From assembly GCA_964602715.1 (NCBI GenBank), contig CAZRSB010000001.1, positions 28,182 to 92,181 of the forward strand: a DNA stretch of 64,000 bases. Reading direction: 5' to 3'. This DNA comes from Natronoplasma sp964602715 (GTDB lineage Archaea > Thermoplasmatota > Thermoplasmata > Halarchaeoplasmatales > Halarchaeoplasmataceae). The translations under genes and the position numbers were made by a program. The notes below the pieces were generated by a model. That model worked only from the letters and a program-made list of their open reading frames with translations, ran no database searches and was not told the origin of the DNA. Below, one piece after another: positions 8,583-18,486 of this stretch (the stretch's first letter is position 1; every line of letters starts with the position of its first letter).

Positions 8583-9376
8583 ATTATGGAAAAAAAGTGA
8601 TCCAAGGAGTTGAAGTTAAACCTGTAAATTGTAAATCTGCTTTATCCTCTTCCCTACTTGAGGCAGATTACTCTTTGAATCCATATATTGGATGTCTACA
8701 TGGATGCATCTATTGTTATGGTCCCTGTGTCATCAAAGAGGAAAGAAAGTGGGGTCAATTTTTGGATGTGAAGATAAACCTACCAAAAATTCTATCAAAA
8801 GAGGCAAAAAATATAGAAAAAAACATTATCCGTTTGGGCAGTGTAACTGATCCTTACCAAATGGCAGAAGAAGAATATAGAGTAACAAGAAGATGTTTGA
8901 AACAACTCAGTAAACATGATTGCCGAGTATTGATTCAAACCAAATCTGATCTTGTAAAAAGAGATATTGATCTTTTGAAAGATATGAAATCAGATATTGG
9001 AATAACGATTACTTCTTTGGACGAGGATTTTAGAAAAAAATTTGAACCAGGAGCCCCTTCGATTTCAGACCGACTATCAGCAATAAAGGAGTTAAAAAAA
9101 GAAGGTATCAAGGTATGGGTTTTTATCGGTCCACTCCTTCCTTACTTAAATGATGAGAAGGAAGAATTGATTAGATTAAAAGATACTCTTACATCGTTAG
9201 GTGTTGATGAAATATATTTAGACAAGTTAAATATGAGAGAAAGGATATGGGAGAAAATCAAACCTTTATTAGAGGAAGACATTTTGAATAAATATGAAAA
9301 TATTTACTTTGGTGATGAAGGATATTTCAGAAAAAACAGAGAAATATACGATGAGATAGGAAAGAGGATCTTTTAG
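8573..9376 (+). CDS. SPL-family radical SAM protein
   Basis: This 267-aa radical SAM enzyme carries CLHGCIYCYG at about residues 42-51, the C-x3-C-x2-C cluster motif. The surrounding pattern (NPYIGC before it, GSVTDPYQ and a long TIM-barrel after it) is that of the SplB/Rv2578c-like group, some of which repair DNA photoproducts. Many relatives have unknown substrates, so spore photoproduct lyase activity is not claimed. The start is TTG 8573, supported by GGAGGAC at 8561-8567. The 10-nt overlap with nreA shows cotranslation and suggests a role in nucleic-acid damage processing. Confidence 0.75.
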   Translation: MELNYGKKVIQGVEVKPVNCKSALSSSLLEADYSLNPYIGCLHGCIYCYGPCVIKEERKWGQFLDVKINLPKILSKEAKNIEKNIIRLGSVTDPYQMAEEEYRVTRRCLKQLSKHDCRVLIQTKSDLVKRDIDLLKDMKSDIGITITSLDEDFRKKFEPGAPSISDRLSAIKELKKEGIKVWVFIGPLLPYLNDEKEELIRLKDTLTSLGVDEIYLDKLNMRERIWEKIKPLLEEDILNKYENIYFGDEGYFRKNREIYDEIGKRIF

Positions 9377-9458
9377 AGAAAAAAACTGATTTAAGTTGTT
9401 GATTTCATAGAAGATTCCTAAAAGATTTAAATATTTTTACTTATTGTCATGTTTGTGA

Positions 9459-10316
9459 ATGATCATGTTCAAGAAGAAAGAACTTGAAGAAAAGATTGCA
9501 TCTTATGAAGAAAAATTAGATTCCTATCAAGAAAAAATAGATAAGTTGAAGACTAGAGTTAAAAGTTTAAATAATGAAAATAAAAAATTGAAAAAAGAAA
9601 GAAGGAATATTTTAGATGAAAAGGAACAGATCTTAGAGGAACATGGAGAGAAATTGAAAAACCTTGTCTGGAAAATAACCGAAGAGGATAAGGGAGATTT
9701 AGAAGAAGACAAAGATGAACTGATCGAAACATTGGAAAGCGAGATATATAGCCTGAAGGAAGAAGTCAAAGAATTGAACGGTGAAAACCAAGATTTACTA
9801 AAAGAATTGGAACAATTTGAAGAAAGAGATACACACGTTATAAAAACGGATAGAGAAACAAAAATACCTGATCGTTCAAAGATAGATGGTGGCATAAAGT
9901 GCAAAAGCAACATAGAAATTGGGAATGCTGCCTTCATAGATGGGTCAATTGAATCTACTGGTGATTTAGAAATTGGTGATGAAGCAGAAATAAATGGGGA
10001 CTTACAATCGAAGTCTGGTCAAGTAAAGATCGGAGCTAAATCAACTATCGATGGAAAAATAAAAGGTCCATCCATCGAAATAGGAGAAAAGACCACAGCA
10101 AAAAAACTTGAGTGTTTTGGAGACGTGAGTTTAGATAAAGAGGTCAATGTCAAGGATATTTTAGCTGTTGGTGATGTTGTAATGAAAAAAGGCGCCCAAG
10201 CTGATGGAGAACTAAAATATGGAGGAGATTTTGATGGATCAGAAGGTATCTCTATAACAGAGTCAGTGATGCCACTCTCAAAAGAAAAGATAGAAGAGGA
10301 ATTGAAAAAGAATTGA
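9459..10316 (+). CDS. Coiled-coil bactofilin-like polymer-forming protein
   Basis: This 285-aa protein has two parts. Residues 1 to about 125 are heptad-rich, highly charged coiled coil. Residues about 135-265 are short repeating strands (IEIGNAAFIDGSIES, LEIGDEAEINGDL, VKIGAKSTIDGKI) typical of the right-handed beta-helix of bactofilins, cytoskeletal proteins that polymerise without nucleotide. Bacterial bactofilins usually have only short tails, so the long N-terminal coiled coil is notable. No signal peptide or membrane segment is seen. A TATA-like ATTTAAATAT at 9424-9433 predicts a leaderless start at ATG 9459 or 9465. It is followed by the convergent SDR gene. A scaffold or envelope-shaping role is inferred. 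Confidence 0.7.
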   Translation: MIMFKKKELEEKIASYEEKLDSYQEKIDKLKTRVKSLNNENKKLKKERRNILDEKEQILEEHGEKLKNLVWKITEEDKGDLEEDKDELIETLESEIYSLKEEVKELNGENQDLLKELEQFEERDTHVIKTDRETKIPDRSKIDGGIKCKSNIEIGNAAFIDGSIESTGDLEIGDEAEINGDLQSKSGQVKIGAKSTIDGKIKGPSIEIGEKTTAKKLECFGDVSLDKEVNVKDILAVGDVVMKKGAQADGELKYGGDFDGSEGISITESVMPLSKEKIEEELKKN

Positions 10317-10328
10317 TAATATACAACC

Positions 10329-11075
10329 CTAAAAAAAATCACTTAATTTATCTTTTCTATATATGTTTAATTCACTTATCGTAGTGTGATCTTTTTGTTT
10401 TAGAACAAAAACAACTGCTTCTCCTATTTCTTCAGGCTCCAAAACTTCTTCCTTTTGATATTTTTCTTTGTATGTTTTACCATCCTCATCTTTTATTTTA
10501 GTTCTTACTTCGGATGGATTTATTAAAGTGACTCCAACACCTTCTTCACCCAATATACTCTCCACACTGTGAGCAAATCCTTTAGTCCACCATTTAGTAG
10601 CCGCATAAATAGGATTGAAAGATCGAGGATAGTTGGAATCAAAACTTCCTATGTATATCAAATTTCCTTTACTTTCTTTCAAAAAGGGGATTGCAGTTCT
10701 TGTAGTGTAAAACATTCCATCACAGTTCGTACGCATCATATCTTTATAATCTTCGGAAGAAAAGTTTTCTAGTTCTCCATATCTAATGATGCCCGCATTA
10801 TTGATCAAAACATCGATTCTTCTAAATTTTTCTATTGTTTTTTCGATAAGTCTCTCAACTTCATCTTCTTTAGTAACATCTGTGGGTAATATAAGAGACT
10901 CGATCCCATGGTCTTCTTTAAGTTCAAAACTCAACTCTTCAAGATTTGACTTATTTCTCGAGGCAAGTACAAGTTTCAAACCTAATTTTCCTAGTTTATG
11001 GCTGATCGATCTGCCGATCCCAGAACTTGCTCCAGTTATTAAAGCCACTTTTCCTTTTAAATCCTCATGATTCAT
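10329..11075 (-). CDS. Short-chain dehydrogenase/reductase
   Basis: This 248-aa classical SDR has the cofactor loop GASSGIGRS near residues 15-23, the NNAGI motif, a Ser in the SFDSNY region and the catalytic Y-x-x-x-K as YAATK. Arg and Lys after the second strand (ASRNKSN) suggest NADP(H) preference. The substrate cannot be read from the sequence. It starts 17 nt after the stop of the giant TPR gene on the same strand and may be cotranscribed with it. Confidence 0.85.
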   Translation of the reverse strand: MNHEDLKGKVALITGASSGIGRSISHKLGKLGLKLVLASRNKSNLEELSFELKEDHGIESLILPTDVTKEDEVERLIEKTIEKFRRIDVLINNAGIIRYGELENFSSEDYKDMMRTNCDGMFYTTRTAIPFLKESKGNLIYIGSFDSNYPRSFNPIYAATKWWTKGFAHSVESILGEEGVGVTLINPSEVRTKIKDEDGKTYKEKYQKEEVLEPEEIGEAVVFVLKQKDHTTISELNIYRKDKLSDFF

Positions 11076-11092
11076 GGTCCTGCCCCTTGTGA

Positions 11093-14000
11093 TTACAGCA
11101 ACATGTCATCATCTTCAAGCCCTTTTGGTCCCTCTATAACCTTTCCACACTCTGGACATTCATCTCCTGAATAAAGTCTTCTACAATCAGCACATAATGG
11201 TAGAGTACCACAATCATGTTTTAATTCAGTTTCTTTTCCACAAAAATTGCATTCATCCTTTTCCTTTACTTTCGATTTACTTTCTTTTTCTCGCTTCTCT
11301 TTTGTATCCTTGTTTTCGTTTTTATTTTCCTCACTTTTTGTTGTAGAAGATATTTTTTTAGTCTTTTGGTCATCGGAATGAGTTTTTCTTCTAGTTCTCT
11401 TTTTCTCTGTTATATCAGATATATCAGTACTTGGTGGAGTATATTCATCACCTTCGAATTTTTTAAGTGCAGCCTGCACTTTTTTCGCTTGATAAATACC
11501 TATTTCAAGCCTCCTAATCAAACTTATAAGATCTCTTTCTTCAGAAGGAAGGTTTAGTGCTTTATTTTTCAATAACCTCTCTGTTTTTTCATCAATATCT
11601 TTTTCTGAAATCTCCATTTGACCTATAGATTTGATATATTCAAGTACCTTTTTACAGTCCTTGATTTTTTTATCAGGGAAATTAGTAACGATATCGCACA
11701 GCTTCAATCCTTTGTTTAATTTTCTATCACCTTCTTCTCTAGCTATTTTAGATAAAATGACCTTTGAAGCTTTCTCATAATTATTTTTCTCTTTTGGTGA
11801 TAAAGCTGAAAGTCTTATACCCTCATCTCTCTCAATAAATTCAAAAACCTCATCGATCAAGCTGTAGGGTACATCACATTTCTGAAAAGCCTCTTCTTTT
11901 GTAACAGTCTTTCCTCTTTGACACTCGTACTCTAAAATTACTCTTGCATATTCTTCTAACTCTTGTGATCTTTTCCTGTCCTCCGCCACTTTCAATCCCT
12001 GCTGTGCTGATTTGAAATCCTCATCTAACTCTAGAGCATTTTCAAAGGCTCTCTCTGCTTTGTCAAATCTCTCTAGATCGAGTAGAACCCGCCCCTTGTT
12101 ATTCCAAGCATATTTATCTTTAGGATCAAGTCCGATTGCTTTGTCATAAGAAGAGAGGGCCTTCTTTTTTTTACCAATATCCTCAAATACTTTACCAAGT
12201 TTGAACCATGCATCTTGAAAATCTTTATCGATCTCTACAGCTTTTTGTAGGCTTTCTACGGCATCAGTATTAGAGATATCGCTGCTCTCATATTCTACCA
12301 CACCTTTTTTGTACCAAAGGTTTGTATTTCTAGGGTCTCTATCTATTGCATTTTCTAATGCATTGATAGAATCTTCCTTTCTTCCTGCGAGGTCGTATGC
12401 TTCAGCAAGAGTTTCCCAGGTGTCTCTATCATCTATAGCAAGCTTCGTTGCGGTTTCTAGAGAATTTATAGCCTCTTCATATCGCTCCTCTTCTAGTGCT
12501 AATTTACCTTTATACCCCCATGTCTCTCCATCTTGGTCATCTATCTCTAGTGATCTTTCAAATATCTCATATGCTTCTTCGTGCTCTCCAGATTCGATAA
12601 GACATTTTCCTTTTAAATTGAGATAGTCTGTTTCTCTAGGTTCAATATCTAAAGCTTTGTCATACCATTCAACGGCTTCTTTGTATCTTTCCATCTTTCT
12701 CAAAGCTTCTGCCTTTCTGATTAACGGATGCACATCGTTTTTATCTATCTCATGGGCTTTATTATATGCTCTAAGAGATTCTTCGTATCTTTCCATATGT
12801 TCAAGGACCATCCCTTTCTGCATATGAGAAGTCTTATCTTCAGGTTCTAGTTCTAAGGCTTTATCGAATGCTTTTACACTTTCTTCCCTTTCTTTGAGAT
12901 ATTTATGAGCTAGAGCTTTATCTTTCCAGCTTTGATAATCTTTTTCATCTTCTTCTAAAATCTTTTCACAGTAGTCTACTACTTCTTCCCATCTTCCTAG
13001 ATCTTTTAAAATGTCTCTTGTCTTTCTTATATCATCGATATTTTCTTCTATTTCTAAGACTCTTTCCATAGATTCAAATGCCGCTTTTGCTTCTCCCAAC
13101 ATTTTCAGGGCTTGGGCTTTATCTCTCCATGCATCCACATTTTGGGAATTCATCTCCAGTATTTTATCCGCTGTTGCTTTTATTTCACTCCATCTACCCA
13201 GTTTCTTTAATGATTCTTTCTTAGATTCTAAAACTTCTAGATCATACTCCTTCATATCTAGAGCTCTATCGAATGCTTTCACCGCTTCAGCATGATCGTC
13301 AATTTCTGCTAAACAGATGCCTTTTCTTACATGTGCAAATCTGTTACTTGGGTCTAATTTCAATGATTCTTCAATGGATTCTACAGCCTCCTCATAGCGT
13401 TCCAGCCATTCAAGAGCTATACCCATACTGAACCATATATTTTTGTCACTATCCTCTAGATCTAGAGCTTTTTCGTATGATCTAACCGCTTCTTCATATT
13501 TTTTTAGACCTTCTTGGGCTAATCCTTTGTTATACCATATTTCATGATCATCAGGATCTATCTCTAATGCCTTACTATAAGCTTCGACAGCCTTTTCAAA
13601 TTCATCTAATTTTTTCAAAGAATGACCTTTATTATTCCAGAATTTTTTCTCATTTGGCTCAAGTTCGAGGGCCTTTTCAAAACTTTTCACGGCTTCATCA
13701 TATCTTCCTTTTTCATACTCACAGAGTCCTTTAGAATTCCAGATATCTGGATGATATTCTTCTATAGAAAGTCCCTCACGGTAACTTTCTATAGCTTTTT
13801 CGTACTTTTCCAGGTTTTTGTAAGCGTAACCTTTATCAAAATAAGCCTCATGATTATTTTCATCTTCCTCTATTATATGATCGCAGGCGATAACTGCTTT
13901 CTCGTATTCTTCCAATTCTAGAAGTGCATCTTTTTTTCCGATTAAAGCTTGAATGTTATCCTCTTCTATTTCTAGCGCCTTTTCAAATGTTTCCAAAGCT

Positions 14001-15313
14001 TCAGATTGTTCTCCTGTTTTAATCAATCCTCTACCCATATCGATCAATGCACCTGGGTTTTTAGGGTTTATCTCTATCGCTCTCTTAGAGGTCCGGACAA
14101 CTTCATCCCATTCCTCCATCTCTTTGAATATCTCTCTCTCCTGTTCCAAAGCATAGATGTCTTTGGGATTATAAGAGAGGGTTTGTTCAAATTCTTTTAT
14201 AGCTTCATTATTTTTTCCTAATTTTCTAAGAGCTACACCTTTGTCGTACATCGTCTTGGCATCTTCTGGATGATTCTCTAAAATTCTATCACAGATGTTC
14301 ACTATTTCCTCATGTCGGCCTAATTCTTTGAGAACCTCTTTTTTATTCATCAACAATTCTAAGTCATCCATATCGAGGGATAGAGCTTCATCATATGCTT
14401 CAACTGCTTCGTTAAATCGTTCTAATTCAAATAATAAGTCTGCCTTTTTCTTTCTGAGTCTTTTTTCTTTTTTATCTAGCCTGATTGCATTTTCAATAGA
14501 TTTCAAAGCTTCCTCAAGTCTTCCCAATAAATGAAGTGTTTGCCCCTTTTTGAACCATAACTCCTTATGATCTGGATTTGCATCTATTCCATTATCAAAA
14601 CAGACAACTGCATCATTCAATTTATCTTGATCCTGAAGGATATTTCCCTTTTCTAACCATATCTCTTCATCATTTGGGGAGATATCTAATGCAGTGTTTA
14701 AAATTTCTAGAGCAGAATTATAATTATTATTCCTCTTGAAAGCTCTACCTTTTTCTAGTAATATATCTGTGTTTTTTGGTTCTATATCTAATATTTTATC
14801 ATAAACTCTGATATCATCCGGATCTATCTCTAAAGCCTTTTCATAAACCTTCTTAGCTTCCTCATCCCTCCCCATATCCTTTAATATATCTCCTTTATTT
14901 ATCTGGCTTTTTTTGTGGGATGGGTCTATTTCTAGGGCCTTCTCCAGGTTTTTCAGAGCTTTACCCTCATCGCCTTTACCCGCTAGCAGTTTTGCTTTTA
15001 CATTTAAGGCTTCGATATTTTCTGAGTTTATTTTTATCGCGCGACTAGATGCTTCCAAAGCTAGATCTTCAAAACCCTGATTGTCATAGGTTTTTGCTAT
15101 CCTAATGTATAATTCAGATAGTTGTTCTTTATCATCTTTAAAAGCAGTTTCTTTTTTTTGTATATAATCTAAGGCGTTATCACAATTTTTTTTGGCTAAT
15201 TCTAAATCTCCATCACCATATTTGTCATCAGCTTTCTTTAAATACCTTTGTGTCTTTTTGGAGGCCATTTTTTTTCTGTTAAATAACACTTTAAACCAAT
15301 CTAAAAATCCCAT
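11093..15313 (-). CDS. Giant tetratricopeptide repeat protein with C-terminal zinc ribbon
   Basis: This 1406-aa protein is built from about 30 consecutive 34-residue TPRs covering roughly residues 18-1150 (recurrent A-x-x-x-x-x-x-A-L-E-I-D-P cores). A helical region of about 150 residues follows, then a low-complexity Lys/Glu/Ser/Thr linker. The C-terminus has a zinc-binding motif with pairs CNFC, CADC and CPEC and an intervening HDC. The repeats form a superhelix for protein binding, and the zinc module may bind nucleic acid or protein. No signal peptide or transmembrane helix is visible, so it is cytoplasmic. GGAGG lies 6 nt before ATG 15313 and a TATA-like ATATATAT near 15355. It has no nucleotide-binding domain, unlike the TPR genes at 30-50 kb. 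Function is unknown. Confidence 0.85.
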   Translation of the reverse strand: MGFLDWFKVLFNRKKMASKKTQRYLKKADDKYGDGDLELAKKNCDNALDYIQKKETAFKDDKEQLSELYIRIAKTYDNQGFEDLALEASSRAIKINSENIEALNVKAKLLAGKGDEGKALKNLEKALEIDPSHKKSQINKGDILKDMGRDEEAKKVYEKALEIDPDDIRVYDKILDIEPKNTDILLEKGRAFKRNNNYNSALEILNTALDISPNDEEIWLEKGNILQDQDKLNDAVVCFDNGIDANPDHKELWFKKGQTLHLLGRLEEALKSIENAIRLDKKEKRLRKKKADLLFELERFNEAVEAYDEALSLDMDDLELLMNKKEVLKELGRHEEIVNICDRILENHPEDAKTMYDKGVALRKLGKNNEAIKEFEQTLSYNPKDIYALEQEREIFKEMEEWDEVVRTSKRAIEINPKNPGALIDMGRGLIKTGEQSEALETFEKALEIEEDNIQALIGKKDALLELEEYEKAVIACDHIIEEDENNHEAYFDKGYAYKNLEKYEKAIESYREGLSIEEYHPDIWNSKGLCEYEKGRYDEAVKSFEKALELEPNEKKFWNNKGHSLKKLDEFEKAVEAYSKALEIDPDDHEIWYNKGLAQEGLKKYEEAVRSYEKALDLEDSDKNIWFSMGIALEWLERYEEAVESIEESLKLDPSNRFAHVRKGICLAEIDDHAEAVKAFDRALDMKEYDLEVLESKKESLKKLGRWSEIKATADKILEMNSQNVDAWRDKAQALKMLGEAKAAFESMERVLEIEENIDDIRKTRDILKDLGRWEEVVDYCEKILEEDEKDYQSWKDKALAHKYLKEREESVKAFDKALELEPEDKTSHMQKGMVLEHMERYEESLRAYNKAHEIDKNDVHPLIRKAEALRKMERYKEAVEWYDKALDIEPRETDYLNLKGKCLIESGEHEEAYEIFERSLEIDDQDGETWGYKGKLALEEERYEEAINSLETATKLAIDDRDTWETLAEAYDLAGRKEDSINALENAIDRDPRNTNLWYKKGVVEYESSDISNTDAVESLQKAVEIDKDFQDAWFKLGKVFEDIGKKKKALSSYDKAIGLDPKDKYAWNNKGRVLLDLERFDKAERAFENALELDEDFKSAQQGLKVAEDRKRSQELEEYARVILEYECQRGKTVTKEEAFQKCDVPYSLIDEVFEFIERDEGIRLSALSPKEKNNYEKASKVILSKIAREEGDRKLNKGLKLCDIVTNFPDKKIKDCKKVLEYIKSIGQMEISEKDIDEKTERLLKNKALNLPSEERDLISLIRRLEIGIYQAKKVQAALKKFEGDEYTPPSTDISDITEKKRTRRKTHSDDQKTKKISSTTKSEENKNENKDTKEKREKESKSKVKEKDECNFCGKETELKHDCGTLPLCADCRRLYSGDECPECGKVIEGPKGLEDDDMLL

Positions 15314-15401
15314 TTTTTTCCTCCGATTTGAATTTACAATCAGGTCGTTATTATATATATTCTTTGTTATTTTTATTCTGTTGAAAAGAAAAAATTAAAA
15401 G

Positions 15402-16559
15402 TTAGGTAATTATCTTTTCTAACTCATCTTTATTTAATGCTCTTTTTATCTCTAATGCTAGTCTTCTCCCAGTAGACATCCTTTTACCCCATATTGTATT
15501 TCCATAAGGATGGCCTACATTCATGTGAACGTTAGTCCCTCCTCCTACTCTAGGGGCTACATCATAGATATAGAAATTAAGATCTTTATCTACGCATGTT
15601 TGTAAGCAGAAAGGACCTATCATGCCAGGATCATAGTGTTCTTTAGTAGCTTCTACGTAAGTTTCTGCCATATTGAAAACCTTTTCTATTTGAGATTCTC
15701 TCAGAGTTGCGCTGTTGTGACCGCAAACAGTGTATTCTGGTACCTTCTGTTCTTCCATCAATGTCATCTGTTGTGGTGCAGGGAGTCTCACGTGACCATC
15801 AAGACTTGTTTCAAACCTCCAATCTATTCCCAAAAGTTCTATTTTAGGACCATTTTTAGTTATCGGACTATAAAACAAATCAAAGTTGAATACAGGTCCT
15901 ATTATATATTCTTCTATCCTAGCTTCTTCTAGATCTTTTTCTGTTATTACATCATTTTCCAATAACTGATTAGATTTATCCTCGTATTCGTCATAAGAAG
16001 CTGCAGTAAAGAAACCTCTTTCTAATCTTTTTTCCTTATGAGGTAATTTAACCATGACGAGCCTATCGATGTCTTCAGGGTCCTCGAACTTTCTTGGAAA
16101 TGGAAGACCAGCCTTTTCTAACAACCAGTAATAATCTTTTTCTTCTTCTCTTTCCTCACTTCTAAGTAAATTTCTACTACCGACCATCGGCACTTCAAAT
16201 TCGTCTTCTATCCTGTCCAAGGAAGCATAGGCCGTGAAAGATCGATTGGGAACAAAAAGAACGTTCTCCTCCAATAACCTTTCTTGCTTTTTTTCATCGA
16301 TCACATCGCCAAATTTATCCAGAACCCATGTCTCATCTACAACACCTCGGACTCTATCGACCGCTTCATCTTCGTATTTTTTGAAGTACTTGTCATATGT
16401 CTTCTCCCGACCCTTTTGACATATCGCAAGCGTTGGAAAACCTTCGTCGACTGCTCCATCACAAACATCAAGAGCAGAATGAGAAGCTATAACTCCTATT
16501 TTGACCTCATCGTAATCATAATCGTCCAATTTTTTTCTAACCTTTTTCTCATCTATCAT
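15402..16559 (-). CDS. purP: Formate-dependent FAICAR synthetase PurP
   Basis: This 385-aa ATP-grasp protein matches archaeal PurP, which uses formate and ATP to convert AICAR to FAICAR in purine synthesis in place of folate-dependent PurH. Family landmarks include the N-terminal ASHSALDVCDGA stretch, PNRSFTAYASLD, GSRNLLRSEER, MVKLPH and the C-terminal YDVAPRVGGGTN and GHPYGN segments. Length is normal for the family. ATG 16559 is chosen over the in-frame GTG 16568 because GGTG upstream overlaps the GTG but is well spaced for the ATG. It is divergent from pyruvate kinase. Confidence 0.9.
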   Translation of the reverse strand: MIDEKKVRKKLDDYDYDEVKIGVIASHSALDVCDGAVDEGFPTLAICQKGREKTYDKYFKKYEDEAVDRVRGVVDETWVLDKFGDVIDEKKQERLLEENVLFVPNRSFTAYASLDRIEDEFEVPMVGSRNLLRSEEREEEKDYYWLLEKAGLPFPRKFEDPEDIDRLVMVKLPHKEKRLERGFFTAASYDEYEDKSNQLLENDVITEKDLEEARIEEYIIGPVFNFDLFYSPITKNGPKIELLGIDWRFETSLDGHVRLPAPQQMTLMEEQKVPEYTVCGHNSATLRESQIEKVFNMAETYVEATKEHYDPGMIGPFCLQTCVDKDLNFYIYDVAPRVGGGTNVHMNVGHPYGNTIWGKRMSTGRRLALEIKRALNKDELEKIIT

Positions 16560-16685
16560 ACAGCACACCTTTTATTTCCGATTGCATAATTCTTTATTTA
16601 TTTTTTGTCCCTCTAGCTGCCCAAATTTCGGGATGAAAAGATATATAGTTGAAGCTTAATGCGTTTTAAAATAGGAGATTTGCTC

Positions 16686-18095
16686 ATGATGAGAAAAACA
16701 AAGATTGTAGCAACTATAGGCCCCGCTTCAGATGGTAAAAAAGATTTGACCAGTTTGGTGGATGCTGGAATCGATATTGCTAGACAAAATTTTTCCCATG
16801 GCACCCACGAGGAACATTCGTCTGTAGTTGATTACTTGCGAGATATCGCTCCAGACCTGGGAGTCATGATGGACACCCAAGGACCTGAGATCAGACTCAA
16901 TGAAGTTCAGGAAGGAACAGAGCTTCGAGAGGGCGATAAGATAGATATAGTTCCTGGAGAGAAGGTAGGAGATCATAAAACACTTTCCGTAGATCATCCA
17001 AGAATAAAAGATCACCTTTCAAAAAATGATACTATACTGATAGATGATGGTCTCATCGAATTAGAAGTCATAAAGGTAGATGAAAAGATAAGGTGTAAAG
17101 TAAAACATGGTGGCAAAGTTTTGTCTAAAAAATCGGTTAATGTGCCGGGTAAAGATCTAGGTCTAAAAGCTCCTACAAAAAAAGACAAAGATGATATCAA
17201 GTTCGCTTCTAAAAAAGGATTTGATTTTGTTTCTGCGTCCTTTGTAAAAGATCCTGAAGATGTCTATAAAATAAAAGATCTGATTGAAAAAACTGGATCT
17301 GAAATGGATATCATAGCTAAGGTAGAACATTTGAAGGCAGTAGAAAATATTGATGCTATAATTGAAGTTGCAGACGGAGTTATGATCGCAAGAGGGGATC
17401 TTGGAGTTGAAATTCCACCTTCGGATGTACCTGTACTACAAAAACAGATCATCGAGAAAGCGAATAGGAGGGAAAAACCAGTGATAACAGCCACGCAGAT
17501 GTTAAAGTCGATGACAGAAAGTCCTAGAGCCACGAGAGCTGAAGTATCAGATGTAGCGAATGCAGTGATGGATGGCTCAGATGCCGTGATGTTATCAGAG
17601 GAAACGGCTATAGGAAGATATCCTGTCAAGTCCGTTAGATTCATGTCGGAAGTCCTGAATAAAATGGAGAAATATATTAAAGAAAAGGATATCAGACGAA
17701 TGGATATGAAAGATGGGAACGTTGATGATATCATAGCAAGAAATGTATTTGAAGCTTCAAAAAAGATCGATGCTAAGTATATAGTGATACACACATCTTC
17801 TGGATATACTGCCCATAAGATAGCAAAGTATAGACCCGATATTGACATGATAGCTTTTACTGACAAAAAAAGTGTCCAGCGCAAATTAAGTCTTCTTTGG
17901 GGCACAGAATCACTCTACTCTGATTTTCCAGAGCACGTAGATGATATGATCAACAAAACAACAAAGATCCTATTCGACGATGGCAGGATCGAAAGAGGAG
18001 ATAAACTTATATTGACTGCAGGAGTACCAGCTCCTGTAACAGGTATCACTAACACCTTACAGATACGAACTGTCGAGAGTATTTTAGAGGAGTGA
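16686..18095 (+). CDS. pyk: Pyruvate kinase
   Basis: This 469-aa enzyme converts phosphoenolpyruvate and ADP to pyruvate and ATP, the last step of glycolysis. It begins with the family-typical RKTKIVATIGPAS. The substrate and metal region includes ARQNFSHG and MDTQGPEIR, and the active site has IIAKVEH, MIARGDLGVEI and ITATQML. The C-terminal regulatory domain is complete. GGAGAT at 16674-16679 sits 6 nt before ATG 16686, and a TATA-like GATATATAG lies at 16640-16648. Together these reject the longer reading from 16659. Confidence 0.95.
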   Translation: MMRKTKIVATIGPASDGKKDLTSLVDAGIDIARQNFSHGTHEEHSSVVDYLRDIAPDLGVMMDTQGPEIRLNEVQEGTELREGDKIDIVPGEKVGDHKTLSVDHPRIKDHLSKNDTILIDDGLIELEVIKVDEKIRCKVKHGGKVLSKKSVNVPGKDLGLKAPTKKDKDDIKFASKKGFDFVSASFVKDPEDVYKIKDLIEKTGSEMDIIAKVEHLKAVENIDAIIEVADGVMIARGDLGVEIPPSDVPVLQKQIIEKANRREKPVITATQMLKSMTESPRATRAEVSDVANAVMDGSDAVMLSEETAIGRYPVKSVRFMSEVLNKMEKYIKEKDIRRMDMKDGNVDDIIARNVFEASKKIDAKYIVIHTSSGYTAHKIAKYRPDIDMIAFTDKKSVQRKLSLLWGTESLYSDFPEHVDDMINKTTKILFDDGRIERGDKLILTAGVPAPVTGITNTLQIRTVESILEE

Positions 18096-18111
18096 CGTTT
18101 TTGGATAGAAT

Positions 18112-18396
18112 CTAACGCCTTATGCTAAACGAATCAAACTTATCGGTAGGTTCTTCTTCTTTGATATCTGAGTTATCTACTTTGGCATGGGGTTGGTCAT
18201 TCTTGCAAAACTCGATGAGTTCTTCAACTTTCTCTTCGGGTCCTTCAAAAACGGCTTCCACTCTACCATCTCTGAGATTTTTGACCCATCCTTTGACTCC
18301 TAGTTTTTGTGCTTTATCACGGGTGTTAGCTCTAAAGAAGACTCCCTGAACCTTTCCGCTAAAGAAACAATGTTTTCTAATCATGGTTTCACTCAT
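18112..18396 (-). CDS. acyP: Acylphosphatase
   Basis: This 94-aa protein hydrolyses acyl phosphates such as acetyl phosphate or carbamoyl phosphate. The phosphate-binding loop GKVQGVFFR with its catalytic Arg and the GWVKNLRDG segment with the catalytic Asn are both intact. The family is usually about 90 residues, so ATG 18396 or ATG 18384 is more likely than the longer reading from 18420. It is convergent with pyruvate kinase, 16 nt away. Confidence 0.9.
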   Translation of the reverse strand: MSETMIRKHCFFSGKVQGVFFRANTRDKAQKLGVKGWVKNLRDGRVEAVFEGPEEKVEELIEFCKNDQPHAKVDNSDIKEEEPTDKFDSFSIRR

Positions 18397-18486
18397 AAAT
18401 GAATTATAGAAGGATAACAAAAGATTTTCGATTATTAAATCTCAAATCGGGTCTAAAACCTCTTTTTTTATGGAAATGCAAAACAA

